From Chryseobacterium sp. c4a (GTDB lineage: Bacteria > Bacteroidota > Bacteroidia > Flavobacteriales > Weeksellaceae): DNA of 64,000 bases. This document shows positions 1 to 6,484 of the stretch, piece after piece. The number at the start of each line of letters is the position of its first letter. The first letter of the stretch is position 1. The notes under the pieces are model-generated. The model was not told where the DNA came from, made no database searches, and saw only the letters and a list, made by a program, of their open reading frames with translations. The stretch covers positions 118,578 to 182,577 of the forward strand of contig NZ_WXVU01000011.1 in assembly GCF_009900745.1 (NCBI RefSeq), in the 5' to 3' direction. Made by a program: the position numbers and the translations under genes.

Positions 1-348
1 AGCTGTGAAGTTTTCGGCAACATAATCCGTCCCATAGCCAAGAGGCACTTCTTTTTCTGGAATTACTTCTTGTTTCCGAAGCTTACAAATTGTCTCTTTT
101 AATTCATCCTTATTGTTTCTTAATCTACTTACTTCCACCAGATGTATCCTCTTTTTAGCAATTTCGGACTCTTCATAAAACTTTTTGATAGAATCCGCTT
201 TGTCTGTGGGATCTTTGCAATTTTCATTACCTTTTGTAATGATTACATGAAGATTATCATCATCAATTAAAGCAGCAGCAATTGCAAACATATCTCCTGT
301 TGCATACCCCGGCTGAATGAGTACTTTAGGTTCTGTACTTGTTTCCAT
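1..348 (-). CDS. Unidentified protein, N-terminal part only (runs off the window)
   Basis: An open minus-strand frame starts at an ATG at 346-348 and runs without a stop to base 1, giving 116 residues of a longer protein. The start reads METSTEPKVLIQPGYATGD, followed by an Ala-rich helix and a DDDNLHVIIT strand, so it looks like the first beta-alpha-beta unit of a Rossmann-like or hydrolase fold. A Lys/Glu-rich charged segment follows. I do not recognise the family. The remote resemblance to the start of nucleoside hydrolases (an aspartate-rich loop then a strand) is too weak to name it. It is divergent from the RebB operon across a 400-bp gap. Confidence 0.6.
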   Translation of the reverse strand, partial: METSTEPKVLIQPGYATGDMFAIAAALIDDDNLHVIITKGNENCKDPTDKADSIKKFYEESEIAKKRIHLVEVSRLRNNKDELKETICKLRKQEVIPEKEVPLGYGTDYVAENFTA

Positions 349-750
349 TATTGATTATTAAATAGGTTATTACACAAATTTCAAGGTAAAGCTCCTACCG
401 GATTAGAGGGAATGCACCCATCTTTAGAAATTCAGGGTTTACTCTTAGTATGGATGATCAAAGTATATATAAATAATAGTTTTAGGGCTTCTATTAAGAT
501 CATGATTCATTATAACATCACTTCCTTTTCAATATAAAAATCACTCATAAGAGAATTCCCTTATTTTAAAAAAATCCGTTTTTTCCCTTAATGAAGATTT
601 ATTTTTAATAATGAAATTTGTATCAGACAAAAGAGGTCAACAATCTCATTCTAAAGACTCAGTCGAAAAATAAGATGGCTGGATTAAAAGAAAAGCCTTT
701 GTAAAAGGATTGTAAAAATTAAAATAATTATAACCATTTAAACCCTAAAT
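349..750. promoter_or_regulatory. Divergent intergenic region upstream of the R-body operon
   Basis: About 400 AT-rich bases separate the leftward gene ending its start at 348 from the first rebB-like gene at 751. I see no convincing gene; the longest rightward frame from an ATG here is 20 codons (611-673). The promoters of both directions should lie here. I could not pick a clean -7 TAnnTTTG element for the rebB direction, so the exact promoter is not called. Confidence 0.4.
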
Positions 751-966
751 ATGGCAGACACCGTAAACAACCAGACTACAGACGCAGTAACGCAGACCAA
801 TGTTACCGTACTTGGTGAATCTCCCGCACAGGCTATGAGTATGCTTTATCAAATGGCTACCCATGCCAGTGGAATTTCCATTCAGAATTCGGTAACCAAT
901 CAGCAGAACTTGAATCAGCTCAACCCAGCCATAGTTGCTGATGCCATTAAAATTTTAAAAGGATAA
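751..966 (+). CDS. rebB: RebB-family R-body structural protein, copy 1
   Basis: A 71-residue protein with the RebB ('killing trait') layout: a TDAVTQ-NV-V-GESPA-A N-terminal block, then the helix with HASG at residues 38-41 and an NSVTNQQ repeat-like tail. RebB-type proteins are the building blocks of R-bodies, coiled cytoplasmic ribbons that unroll into tubes. The match to the six array copies further downstream is clear, although this copy is shorter and lacks the Gln-Gly-Ile-Tyr-Ser segment. It is the first gene of an apparent operon; the next start is only 18 bases on. The family is confident from motifs; a role in R-body assembly is inferred from family knowledge. Confidence 0.85.
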   Translation: MADTVNNQTTDAVTQTNVTVLGESPAQAMSMLYQMATHASGISIQNSVTNQQNLNQLNPAIVADAIKILKG

Positions 967-984
967 CTCTAAAACCTTACCATC

Positions 985-1719
985 ATGAATGAACTCAACA
1001 GTGAAAACTTACAGCCACAGGCAGCAGAAGCCACCACTCCGGCGGAAAAAGCTGTAGTATTTGTGAACAGTGAGGTGCTGGCACCCCCAAAAGCTTCGCC
1101 AATGACCGGAGTAACGAAAGTAATGATTGAACAGTCTACAGGAATGATGGTTCAGGACTTACAATCCTTTTTAAAGGGCTTTGAACAGGTCGGTCTTATC
1201 GCATTGAGCAGACTCGCTAATAATTTACTGACCTACGGAACGACTTTCGGGCCAGCTCCGGGCAGTAAAGAGGCATCCACTTCACCAACAGAAATGTTAC
1301 AAGGTCAAGATGCAGGAAAAGGAAATGAAATGATGAAAGACTTATTTAAAATGGTAAGTGATTATGCAGAGGTAAAAGCTAAAGTTTCCAATACTATTTA
1401 TAATGTCAACACGCTTCCTGTATCCAATGAAACTCATTCCTCTCCTACTTCGTTTACAGAAGTTTCTCAAGAGGCTGACGAGAGCGAAAAAAAAAAACGG
1501 ATAAGACATCCGGTTCAGGAAGAAACCTCATCAGAGAAAGAAAATATGAGAAAAAACTTTATCACGGCTGCACATGAGGGAAAATTGGTATTGAAGTCAG
1601 TAAAACTGACACAGCCACTCGTAAAACCAATAATTACTTCAGGGGAACCTGAAGAACAAACAGAGAAAAAAACAATAATAACCCAACTCATTAACAAATT
1701 CAAAAATAATAAGACATGA
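985..1719 (+). CDS. Unrecognised R-body-operon protein with an A11 tract
   Basis: A 244-residue protein that I cannot assign to a family. An acidic, Pro/Ala-rich N-terminus is followed by an amphipathic segment (about residues 40-85) that contains STGMM, reminiscent of the STG-IM core of RebB proteins. The last 80 residues are rich in Lys and Glu and look disordered. An uninterrupted run of eleven A residues at 1487-1497 encodes the Glu-Lys-Lys-Lys stretch around residues 168-171 and is a plausible slippage site. The stop overlaps the next start by 4 bases (ATGA), so translation is probably coupled. By position it may be an R-body accessory or assembly protein; this is inference only. Confidence 0.75.
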   Translation: MNELNSENLQPQAAEATTPAEKAVVFVNSEVLAPPKASPMTGVTKVMIEQSTGMMVQDLQSFLKGFEQVGLIALSRLANNLLTYGTTFGPAPGSKEASTSPTEMLQGQDAGKGNEMMKDLFKMVSDYAEVKAKVSNTIYNVNTLPVSNETHSSPTSFTEVSQEADESEKKKRIRHPVQEETSSEKENMRKNFITAAHEGKLVLKSVKLTQPLVKPIITSGEPEEQTEKKTIITQLINKFKNNKT

Positions 1720-2540
1720 ATTATTCCTCAGTAACCAAACCCGCTAAAATTTTAAATCTGGAGAGTTTAAGTGATTTAAATGAACGTCTTTATCTGATCA
1801 GAGCCCATGACAGCTCTTATCTGGATACCAAAAGTACCGATCACAAAAAAGCTGAAAATAATGCCGAACGTTTTGTATTTAATCTCCAGACCTCAGACAT
1901 CAACATTCAGCCAACCATCAGGCTGGTGAACTGTAAAAGTATTAGAAAGTATACCAACTATCAGTGTTTTGTGGTAGAACCTAAAGAAAAAGCGACAGGA
2001 ATAGCTGTTGTGATGATCAAACTGGATGATCCCAAAGCTTTTTTCTGTAATGTAAGAATTCTCCCCCTCACGGCATTGAGTGATATTGCGGCTCCGGAAA
2101 CCGATTCCAAGCTGCTAACCATCAATCTTGAAAAGGCAAAATGGATCCTCAAAACAGATATTACTATTACTCCCTCTGATACAGGAGAAGCTTTATATTC
2201 CGTGCATGATGTGGATGTATCAGCGGTTTCAGATTTAATAACCAACGAACAGACCGTGGAATTGAAAAGGGAACTGGAATTTCAGGTTTCGAGGCTGATT
2301 GCTCACTATTTCCAGCAAATTCTGAGAATCATAGCCAACGAAGGTGCTGAAAATCATTCTAAGAACACTTTATTTCCAAGTGAATATATTCTAAAACTGC
2401 CTCAAGATCAACTAAAAGAAATGCTTTCGGCGAATGCTATTTCAGCTTGTATTGCTCTGGAAGCCGTTGGATATACTGTTGTTCAGGATCTCAATCGGGA
2501 TTGGAGAGCGGCGGCAGCATTCATTAATTATTTACTGTAA
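1716..2540 (+). CDS. Unrecognised R-body-operon protein (274 aa)
   Basis: A 274-residue soluble protein with no signal peptide and no motif I recognise. The middle alternates short strands and helices. The C-terminal 90 residues are mainly helical and end in an Ala-rich patch (RAAAAFINYLL). It starts inside the stop of the upstream gene (4-base overlap) and is followed 29 bases later by the next gene, so it belongs to the same transcription unit as the RebB-like genes at 751 and 2968. A function in making, capping or regulating R-bodies is suggested only by this context. Confidence 0.75.
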   Translation: MNYSSVTKPAKILNLESLSDLNERLYLIRAHDSSYLDTKSTDHKKAENNAERFVFNLQTSDINIQPTIRLVNCKSIRKYTNYQCFVVEPKEKATGIAVVMIKLDDPKAFFCNVRILPLTALSDIAAPETDSKLLTINLEKAKWILKTDITITPSDTGEALYSVHDVDVSAVSDLITNEQTVELKRELEFQVSRLIAHYFQQILRIIANEGAENHSKNTLFPSEYILKLPQDQLKEMLSANAISACIALEAVGYTVVQDLNRDWRAAAAFINYLL

Positions 2541-2569
2541 TTCTATTATAACAGTAAAAAACAACCCCT

Positions 2570-2944
2570 ATGAACAGAAAAGCCCCCAAGAAAGTTCCTG
2601 TTGCCCGACGACCAGCAGCAGTGACAGAGCCTGAAATGGTTCAGGAAGAGATTATGCCTTTCGTGTTGAGGCATGAAGATGAAATCGTTAACTACATCAA
2701 GGAAAAAGCAATTAAAGAGACGATGAAGTCACTGGCTCCTTTACTGCAAAAACTGGAAGAAGCGGTTAAACAACAAGAAGCGGCTCCGGCAGCAAGCCCA
2801 TCTTCTGAAGTTCCTGCTATGAATTATGAAGAACAGTTGAAAAAACTTCAGGAAGCTTCCACAGCAAAATTAAGGCAAAAGGAGATCAAAATTGTAGACA
2901 GAATGAATAAACTGAATGCAAGATTTGGTAATCTCCGACCATAA
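2570..2944 (+). CDS. Small coiled-coil protein of the R-body operon
   Basis: A 124-residue protein with a basic Lys/Pro/Arg/Ala-rich N-terminus, an acidic linker, and a long helical region rich in Lys, Glu, Gln and Ala (about residues 35-115) with heptad-like spacing, so a coiled coil is likely. I do not recognise a family. It sits between the 274-residue protein and the divergent RebB-like gene with short spacers (29 and 23 bases), which suggests co-transcription. A scaffold or ribbon-associated role is possible but not shown. Confidence 0.7.
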   Translation: MNRKAPKKVPVARRPAAVTEPEMVQEEIMPFVLRHEDEIVNYIKEKAIKETMKSLAPLLQKLEEAVKQQEAAPAASPSSEVPAMNYEEQLKKLQEASTAKLRQKEIKIVDRMNKLNARFGNLRP

Positions 2945-2967
2945 ATCATCAAACACCCATAATTATT

Positions 2968-3195
2968 ATGAACGAAATCAATACAATAATCACCGGAATG
3001 TCCACAGCAGTACCACAAGCTATTTCTACCCAGGTAAGTGCACATTCTACAGGATTAATGCAGATCAATTCTGTACTGAATCAACAAAGGGACTCTATGA
3101 TGGGAATGACCAATTATGTCATGGGAATGAAAAAAATGAGTTCCGGAAAACTGAAATACAGAGAACTGGGAGTTTTAAAAAAGGGTAGATTTTAA
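2968..3195 (+). CDS. Divergent RebB-like R-body protein
   Basis: A 75-residue protein whose centre carries the RebB-type core: PQAIS, then AHSTGLM at residues 25-31, then NSVLNQQ. The N-terminal TDAVTQ-NV-V block of the other copies is replaced by an Ile/Thr-rich start, and the C-terminus ends in a basic stretch (KMSSGKLKYRELGVLKKG) not found in the others. It is the last gene of the first operon. It could be a minor ribbon subunit or an initiator of assembly; that idea rests only on its divergence and position. Confidence 0.65.
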   Translation: MNEINTIITGMSTAVPQAISTQVSAHSTGLMQINSVLNQQRDSMMGMTNYVMGMKKMSSGKLKYRELGVLKKGRF

Positions 3196-3684
3196 TCCCG
3201 ATTTTTCAATACTACGGATGCGGTTTACTTTCCTGTAACCAATAAGATCCGGTGCTATCCATATATACAATCAAGTCAACGTCAATTTTTGCACCGTCTT
3301 TAAGCGCTATCAATGTTCAAAAGCAATCATTCAGAATCCATTTTCAAGCCCAAAAGGAATCCGACATTGCCAGCTGCTATACCACAGGAATTCGTTTTTA
3401 AGACAGATATTAAAAATGGGAGCCGCATCCTTTTTCAACAACATTTTTTGCTTGTTGAGCTTTAAAAATATCCTTTAAACTCGCACAGATTTTACAGATA
3501 ATGGTTTCAACCATTGTAATAAGAATCACCCTTCAGATCTCATCATCAATTACCAGTCTATATCAATGCTTTTGAAATGTATTTCATCTGCAGGATCTGT
3601 TGTGAGTTTAAAAATATAATAGAAAACTAGTTTACCTCAATAATTATTAACCGAGAGCAAAGCTCAAAAAAAACAATTACAACT
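3196..3684. other. 490-bp gap inside the R-body locus
   Basis: This gap separates the first R-body operon from the tandem RebB array. It holds a 50-codon rightward frame (3313-3465, listed separately), short leftward frames, and a small palindrome GAGCAAAGCTC at 3655-3665 just before the array. Its length suggests the array has its own promoter, but I could not place one with confidence. Confidence 0.5.
3313..3465 (+). CDS. Possible small protein (50 aa) between R-body operons
   Basis: An ATG-to-TAA frame of 50 codons in the gap before the RebB array. It is preceded in frame by a stop at 3301-3303, so the ATG at 3313 is the only start. The product begins MFKSNHSESIFKPKRNP and has a plausible mixed composition. 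No ribosome-binding site is visible, which is normal for Bacteroidetes. At this base composition a frame of this length can arise by chance, so it is offered as a candidate only. Confidence 0.25.
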   Translation: MFKSNHSESIFKPKRNPTLPAAIPQEFVFKTDIKNGSRILFQQHFLLVEL

Positions 3685-3945
3685 ATGGCAACAGTCAATG
3701 AACAAATCACGGATGCAGTAACGCAAGCAAACGTAAAGGTAATAGGCGAATCTCCAGCAATGGCTTTAAGCAATGTCTATCAATCTGCAGCCCATTCCAC
3801 AGGCATTATGTTTCAAAATGCAGTAACGAATCAGAACCAACAGAACATTTTAGGTCAGGCAGCAACCACTCAGGGAATTCTGCAGATCTATAGCCTGGAT
3901 ACGGTATCAGATGCGGTTTCTATTGCTAAGATCCTGAGACCTTAA
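3685..3945 (+). CDS. rebB: RebB-family R-body protein, array copy 1
   Basis: An 86-residue RebB-family protein. The N-terminal block reads TVNEQITDAVTQANVKV, then GESPAMALSNVYQ, the AHSTGIM core at residues 36-42, NAVTNQNQQNI, and a C-terminal TTQGILQIYSLDTVSDA segment ending in LRP. It differs from the later copies at several positions (VIGES rather than VVAES; LGQA), so it is one of the older members of the array. It is followed 27 bases after its stop by the first of the conserved hairpins. Confidence 0.9.
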   Translation: MATVNEQITDAVTQANVKVIGESPAMALSNVYQSAAHSTGIMFQNAVTNQNQQNILGQAATTQGILQIYSLDTVSDAVSIAKILRP

Positions 3946-3972
3946 TGTTTTTAAATAAAAAATTCATTCTCT

Positions 3973-3991
3973 CAACCGGAAAATCCGGTTG
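3973..3991 (+). terminator. Inter-rebB hairpin 1
   Basis: CAACCGG at 3973-3979 pairs with CCGGTTG at 3985-3991 around an AAAAT loop, followed by TTTCT. It lies 27 bases after one rebB stop and 26 bases before the next start. The same element recurs before each later copy with paired base changes. It may be a weak intrinsic terminator, an attenuator or an mRNA-processing/stability hairpin. Confidence 0.65.
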
Positions 3992-4017
3992 TTTCTAACC
4001 CATAAACAATAATCATT

Positions 4018-4278
4018 ATGCCACCAGTAAACGGACAAATCACAGACGCAGTAACCCAGTCGAACGTAAAAGTAGTAGCAGAATCGCCTGCTGTAGCGTT
4101 GAGTAATGTGTATCAAACCGCTGCACATTCCACAGGTATTATGTTTGAAAATGCCATGAATGCACAAAATCAACATAATATTTTAACCCAGGCAGCCACA
4201 ACGCAGGGTGTTACTCAAATTTACAGCAAAGACACCATCGCTGATGCGATCTCTATTGCTAAAATCCTTACTCCTTAA
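4018..4278 (+). CDS. rebB: RebB-family R-body protein, array copy 2
   Basis: An 86-residue RebB-family protein, starting MPPVNGQITDAVTQSNVKV and keeping VVAESPAVALSNVYQ, AHSTGIMF and IYSKDTIADAISIAKIL. It has unusual changes against the other copies: NAMNAQNQHN instead of NAV-QNQQN, and Lys in IYSKDT. The start at 4018 follows the hairpin and an AATAATCATT leader shared with the later copies. Confidence 0.9.
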   Translation: MPPVNGQITDAVTQSNVKVVAESPAVALSNVYQTAAHSTGIMFENAMNAQNQHNILTQAATTQGVTQIYSKDTIADAISIAKILTP

Positions 4279-4311
4279 TTTATTTTTTGCGAAAAGCAGA
4301 CTTTCAATCTA

Positions 4312-4332
4312 ACAACCGGAAAACCCGGATGT
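4312..4332 (+). terminator. Inter-rebB hairpin 2
   Basis: ACAACCGG at 4312-4319 faces CCGGATGT at 4325-4332, an eight-pair stem with a single A-A mismatch and an AAAAC loop, followed directly by a T run. It is the least perfect member of the hairpin family. Confidence 0.6.
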
Positions 4333-4360
4333 TTTTAACCTCAAATAAACAATAATCATT

Positions 4361-4639
4361 ATGGCTAATGAAAAAGCTGGATCAACAGTAAACGAACAAA
4401 TCACAGACGCAGTAACGCAGTCGAATGTAAAAGTAGTAGCAGAATCACCTGCTGTAGCATTGAGTAACGTGTATCAAACCGCTGCACATTCTACAGGAAT
4501 CATGTTTGAAAATGCAGTGAATGCACAAAATCAACAAAATATTCTGACACAAGCAGCCACTACACAGGGAATTTCTCAGATCTATAGCCTGGATACCATC
4601 GCTGATGCAGTTTCTATTGCTAGAGTCCTTAATCCGTAA
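4361..4639 (+). CDS. rebB: RebB-family R-body protein, array copy 3
   Basis: A 92-residue RebB-family protein with the extended N-terminus MANEKAGS, then TVNEQITDAVTQSNVKV, VVAESPAVAL, AHSTGIMFENAV, QNQQNILTQ, TTQGISQIYSLDT and RVLNP. It differs from copy 4 by a single residue (Val versus Met in ESPA-AL), yet by about 20 synonymous codons, so the protein is under strong purifying selection. The last 39 coding bases plus spacer are identical to copy 4. Confidence 0.9.
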   Translation: MANEKAGSTVNEQITDAVTQSNVKVVAESPAVALSNVYQTAAHSTGIMFENAVNAQNQQNILTQAATTQGISQIYSLDTIADAVSIARVLNP

Positions 4640-4676
4640 TTCATTTTTTGCGAAAAGCAGAATTATCATCATCCGT

Positions 4677-4697
4677 ACAGCCGGAGAATCCGGCTGT
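4677..4697 (+). terminator. Inter-rebB hairpin 3
   Basis: A perfect eight-pair stem: ACAGCCGG at 4677-4684 with CCGGCTGT at 4690-4697, loop AGAAT, followed by a T run. Relative to hairpins 1 and 5 an A-T pair is replaced by a G-C pair, a compensatory change that keeps the stem. Confidence 0.7.
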
Positions 4698-4724
4698 TTT
4701 TAACTCAAATAAACAATAATCATC

Positions 4725-5003
4725 ATGGCTAACGAAAAAGCTGGCTCAACAGTAAACGAGCAAATCACAGACGCAGTAACGCAGTCAAACGTAAAAGTAG
4801 TAGCAGAATCTCCTGCAATGGCATTAAGTAATGTATATCAAACAGCAGCACATTCTACAGGAATTATGTTTGAAAATGCAGTGAATGCACAAAATCAACA
4901 AAATATTTTGACACAGGCTGCTACAACACAGGGAATTTCTCAGATCTATAGTCTGGATACCATTGCTGATGCAGTTTCTATTGCTAGAGTCCTTAATCCG
5001 TAA
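4725..5003 (+). CDS. rebB: RebB-family R-body protein, array copy 4
   Basis: A 92-residue protein nearly identical to copy 3, with Met in ESPAMAL. It has the same extended MANEKAGS start, the AHSTGIMFENAV core and the RVLNP end. Coding sequence and spacer near the 3' end (4965-5039) are identical over 75 bases to 4601-4675, consistent with recent gene conversion or duplication of that segment. Confidence 0.9.
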   Translation: MANEKAGSTVNEQITDAVTQSNVKVVAESPAMALSNVYQTAAHSTGIMFENAVNAQNQQNILTQAATTQGISQIYSLDTIADAVSIARVLNP

Positions 5004-5040
5004 TTCATTTTTTGCGAAAAGCAGAATTATCATCATCCGA

Positions 5041-5061
5041 ATGGCCGGAAAACCCGGCTGT
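5041..5061 (+). terminator. Inter-rebB hairpin 4
   Basis: ATGGCCGG at 5041-5048 faces CCGGCTGT at 5054-5061 with loop AAAAC. All eight positions can pair if two G-T wobbles are allowed, and a T run follows. It is a further variant of the conserved inter-copy hairpin. Confidence 0.6.
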
Positions 5062-5089
5062 TTTTAAAACTAAATAAACAATAATCATC

Positions 5090-5368
5090 ATGGCTAACGA
5101 AAAAGCTGGATCAACAGTAAACGAACAAATCACAGACGCAGTAACGCAGTCGAACGTAAAAGTAGTAGCAGAATCTCCTGCAATGGCATTAAGTAACGTA
5201 TATCAAACCGCTGCACATTCTACAGGAATCATGTTTGAAAATGCAGTGAATTCACAGAACCAACAGAACATTGTGACTCAGGCTGCAACGACTCAGGGAA
5301 TTTCTCAGATCTACAGTCTGGATACCATCGCTGACGCGGTTTCTATGGCTAAAATCCTTAATCCGTAA
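5090..5368 (+). CDS. rebB: RebB-family R-body protein, array copy 5
   Basis: A 92-residue RebB-family protein, like copies 3 and 4 but with NSQNQQNIVTQ and AVSMAKILNP near the C-terminus. The TDAVTQ-NV-V block, ESPAMAL and AHSTGIM core are unchanged. Variation between copies is concentrated in the Asn/Gln-rich stretch and the last ten residues, so the core helix may carry the ribbon contact and the tail may vary. Confidence 0.9.
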   Translation: MANEKAGSTVNEQITDAVTQSNVKVVAESPAMALSNVYQTAAHSTGIMFENAVNSQNQQNIVTQAATTQGISQIYSLDTIADAVSMAKILNP

Positions 5369-5404
5369 TTCATTTTTTGCTAAAGGCAGAATATCACTAT
5401 CCGA

Positions 5405-5425
5405 ACAACCGGAAAATCCGGTTGT
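5405..5425 (+). terminator. Inter-rebB hairpin 5
   Basis: A perfect eight-pair stem: ACAACCGG at 5405-5412 with CCGGTTGT at 5418-5425, loop AAAAT, then a T run. It lies 28 bases before the last rebB start. Confidence 0.7.
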
Positions 5426-5453
5426 TTTTAAACCCAAATAAACAATCATTATT

Positions 5454-5732
5454 ATGGCTAACGAAAAAGCTGGCTCAACAGTAAACGAGCAAATTACAGA
5501 CGCAGTAACGCAGTCGAATGTAAAAGTAGTAGCAGAATCTCCTGCTGTAGCTTTAAGTAACGTATATCAAACAGCAGCACATTCCACTGGAATTATGTTT
5601 GAGAATGCAGTAACTGCACAAAACCAACAGAATATTTTAGGTCAAGCAGCCACTACACAAGGGGTAATCCAGATCTATAGTCTGGATACTATTGCAGATG
5701 CTGTTTCTATTGCGAAGGTATTAAATCCTTAA
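5454..5732 (+). CDS. rebB: RebB-family R-body protein, array copy 6
   Basis: A 92-residue RebB-family protein and the last array member. It keeps MANEKAGS, TDAVTQSNVKV, ESPAVAL and AHSTGIMFENAV, but has NAVTAQNQQNILGQ and TTQGVIQIYS, features shared with array copy 1. It therefore looks like a mosaic of early and late copies. A strong terminator follows 29 bases after the stop. Confidence 0.9.
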   Translation: MANEKAGSTVNEQITDAVTQSNVKVVAESPAVALSNVYQTAAHSTGIMFENAVTAQNQQNILGQAATTQGVIQIYSLDTIADAVSIAKVLNP

Positions 5733-5761
5733 TTATAGTGTGTTTTTTAGATTTCTTGTGG

Positions 5762-5789
5762 TCAGGGAGTACATCAGTGTACTCCCTGA
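5762..5789. terminator. Strong convergent terminator ending the RebB array and the regulator operon
   Basis: A perfect 12-pair stem: TCAGGGAGTACA at 5762-5773 and TGTACTCCCTGA at 5778-5789, loop TCAG, flanked by T-rich sequence. It lies between the last rebB stop (5732) and the stop of the leftward response regulator (5800), so it probably serves both directions. Confidence 0.8.
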
Positions 5790-5799
5790 TTCTTTATGG

Positions 5800-6477
5800 T
5801 TATTTATCAAACAATACTATTTCGTGGGCATCAATAATGTTATTTTGTACAGCATAGATCACTAATCCGGCCATATTTTTCACTCCTGTTTTAATCATGA
5901 GATTGGTCTTATGAGTTTCTACAGTTTTGGGAGAAATAAATAATGCATCTGCAATTTCCTTGGTACTTAGCTGCTGGCAAACCAGTCTTAAAACATCAAT
6001 TTCCCTATCGGTGAGTTCATTTTTAGAAAATGCATGAAACTCGGAAAGTTTATTAGAAAACTGGGTTCTCATCACATCAATCTGTTCATTAGAGAAATAA
6101 TGTCCGGTGTTGTAAACAGTATTGATTACCACCAACAGTTCCTCGAGTTCAATTTCTTTGGATAAAAAGGCATGAGCTCCCATTTTAAGCATCTGCCCCA
6201 TAAAAGAACGTCTGTAGAAACTGGAAAGCACTATAATTTTGATTTCGTTTTCCTGTTTTGACAATTCAGTCATCACTTCAAGGCCATCTCCGTTTGCCAT
6301 CCTTAAATCCAAAATCAGGATGTCCAGCGTTGGAATATCTTCACTAAAAAATTGATTTCCACCGGTTGATGTAAGAACAACCTGATAATTCCCACTATTT
6401 TCAATATAATTTTTTAAAAGCTGCACAAACAGCAGGTCATCATCTACAATTCCTATTTTAATTTTTGAATGTTCCAT
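5800..6477 (-). CDS. LuxR/NarL-type response regulator
   Basis: A 225-residue protein with an N-terminal receiver domain (Asp12-Asp13 acidic pair, phospho-acceptor Asp57 in LDLRM, conserved Lys in LSKE) and a C-terminal LuxR-type helix-turn-helix (about residues 150-215: LTDREIDVLRL, STKEIADALFISPKTVETH). It follows the histidine kinase gene by 7 bases and should be its partner. Being convergent with and directly next to the RebB array, it is the best candidate in this window for a regulator of the R-body genes; that target is an inference. Confidence 0.92.
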   Translation of the reverse strand: MEHSKIKIGIVDDDLLFVQLLKNYIENSGNYQVVLTSTGGNQFFSEDIPTLDILILDLRMANGDGLEVMTELSKQENEIKIIVLSSFYRRSFMGQMLKMGAHAFLSKEIELEELLVVINTVYNTGHYFSNEQIDVMRTQFSNKLSEFHAFSKNELTDREIDVLRLVCQQLSTKEIADALFISPKTVETHKTNLMIKTGVKNMAGLVIYAVQNNIIDAHEIVLFDK

Positions 6478-6484
6478 ATTTATT

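Larger units (their letters stand above)
3685..5732 (+). repeat. Tandem array of six RebB gene units, about 333-365 bp each
   Basis: Six head-to-tail genes begin at 3685, 4018, 4361, 4725, 5090 and 5454. Start-to-start distances are 333, 343, 364, 365 and 364. The last four units share an extended MANEKAGS N-terminus and near-identical spacers (stop, a T-rich ATTCATTTTTTGCG block, then a hairpin). Such long near-identical direct repeats are expected to recombine, so copy number may vary between strains or be collapsed in short-read assemblies. Confidence 0.9.

Noticed and set aside
2916..3188. A 90-codon rightward frame overlapping the RebB-like gene at 2968
   Set aside because: It is out of frame with the RebB-like core (AHSTGLM), and its product is of unlikely composition (Asn/His/Tyr-rich); the 2968 frame fits the family.
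3964..5449. Leftward open frames of 65-75 codons opposite several rebB copies (for example 3964-4176, 4445-4672, 4824-5036, 5252-5449)
   Set aside because: They recur only because the rebB genes repeat; their translations are Cys/Ile-rich shadows with no family resemblance.
3685..5732. The regular 365-bp repeats as a CRISPR-like array
   Set aside because: The repeat units are protein-coding genes with conserved reading frame, not short repeats with unique spacers.
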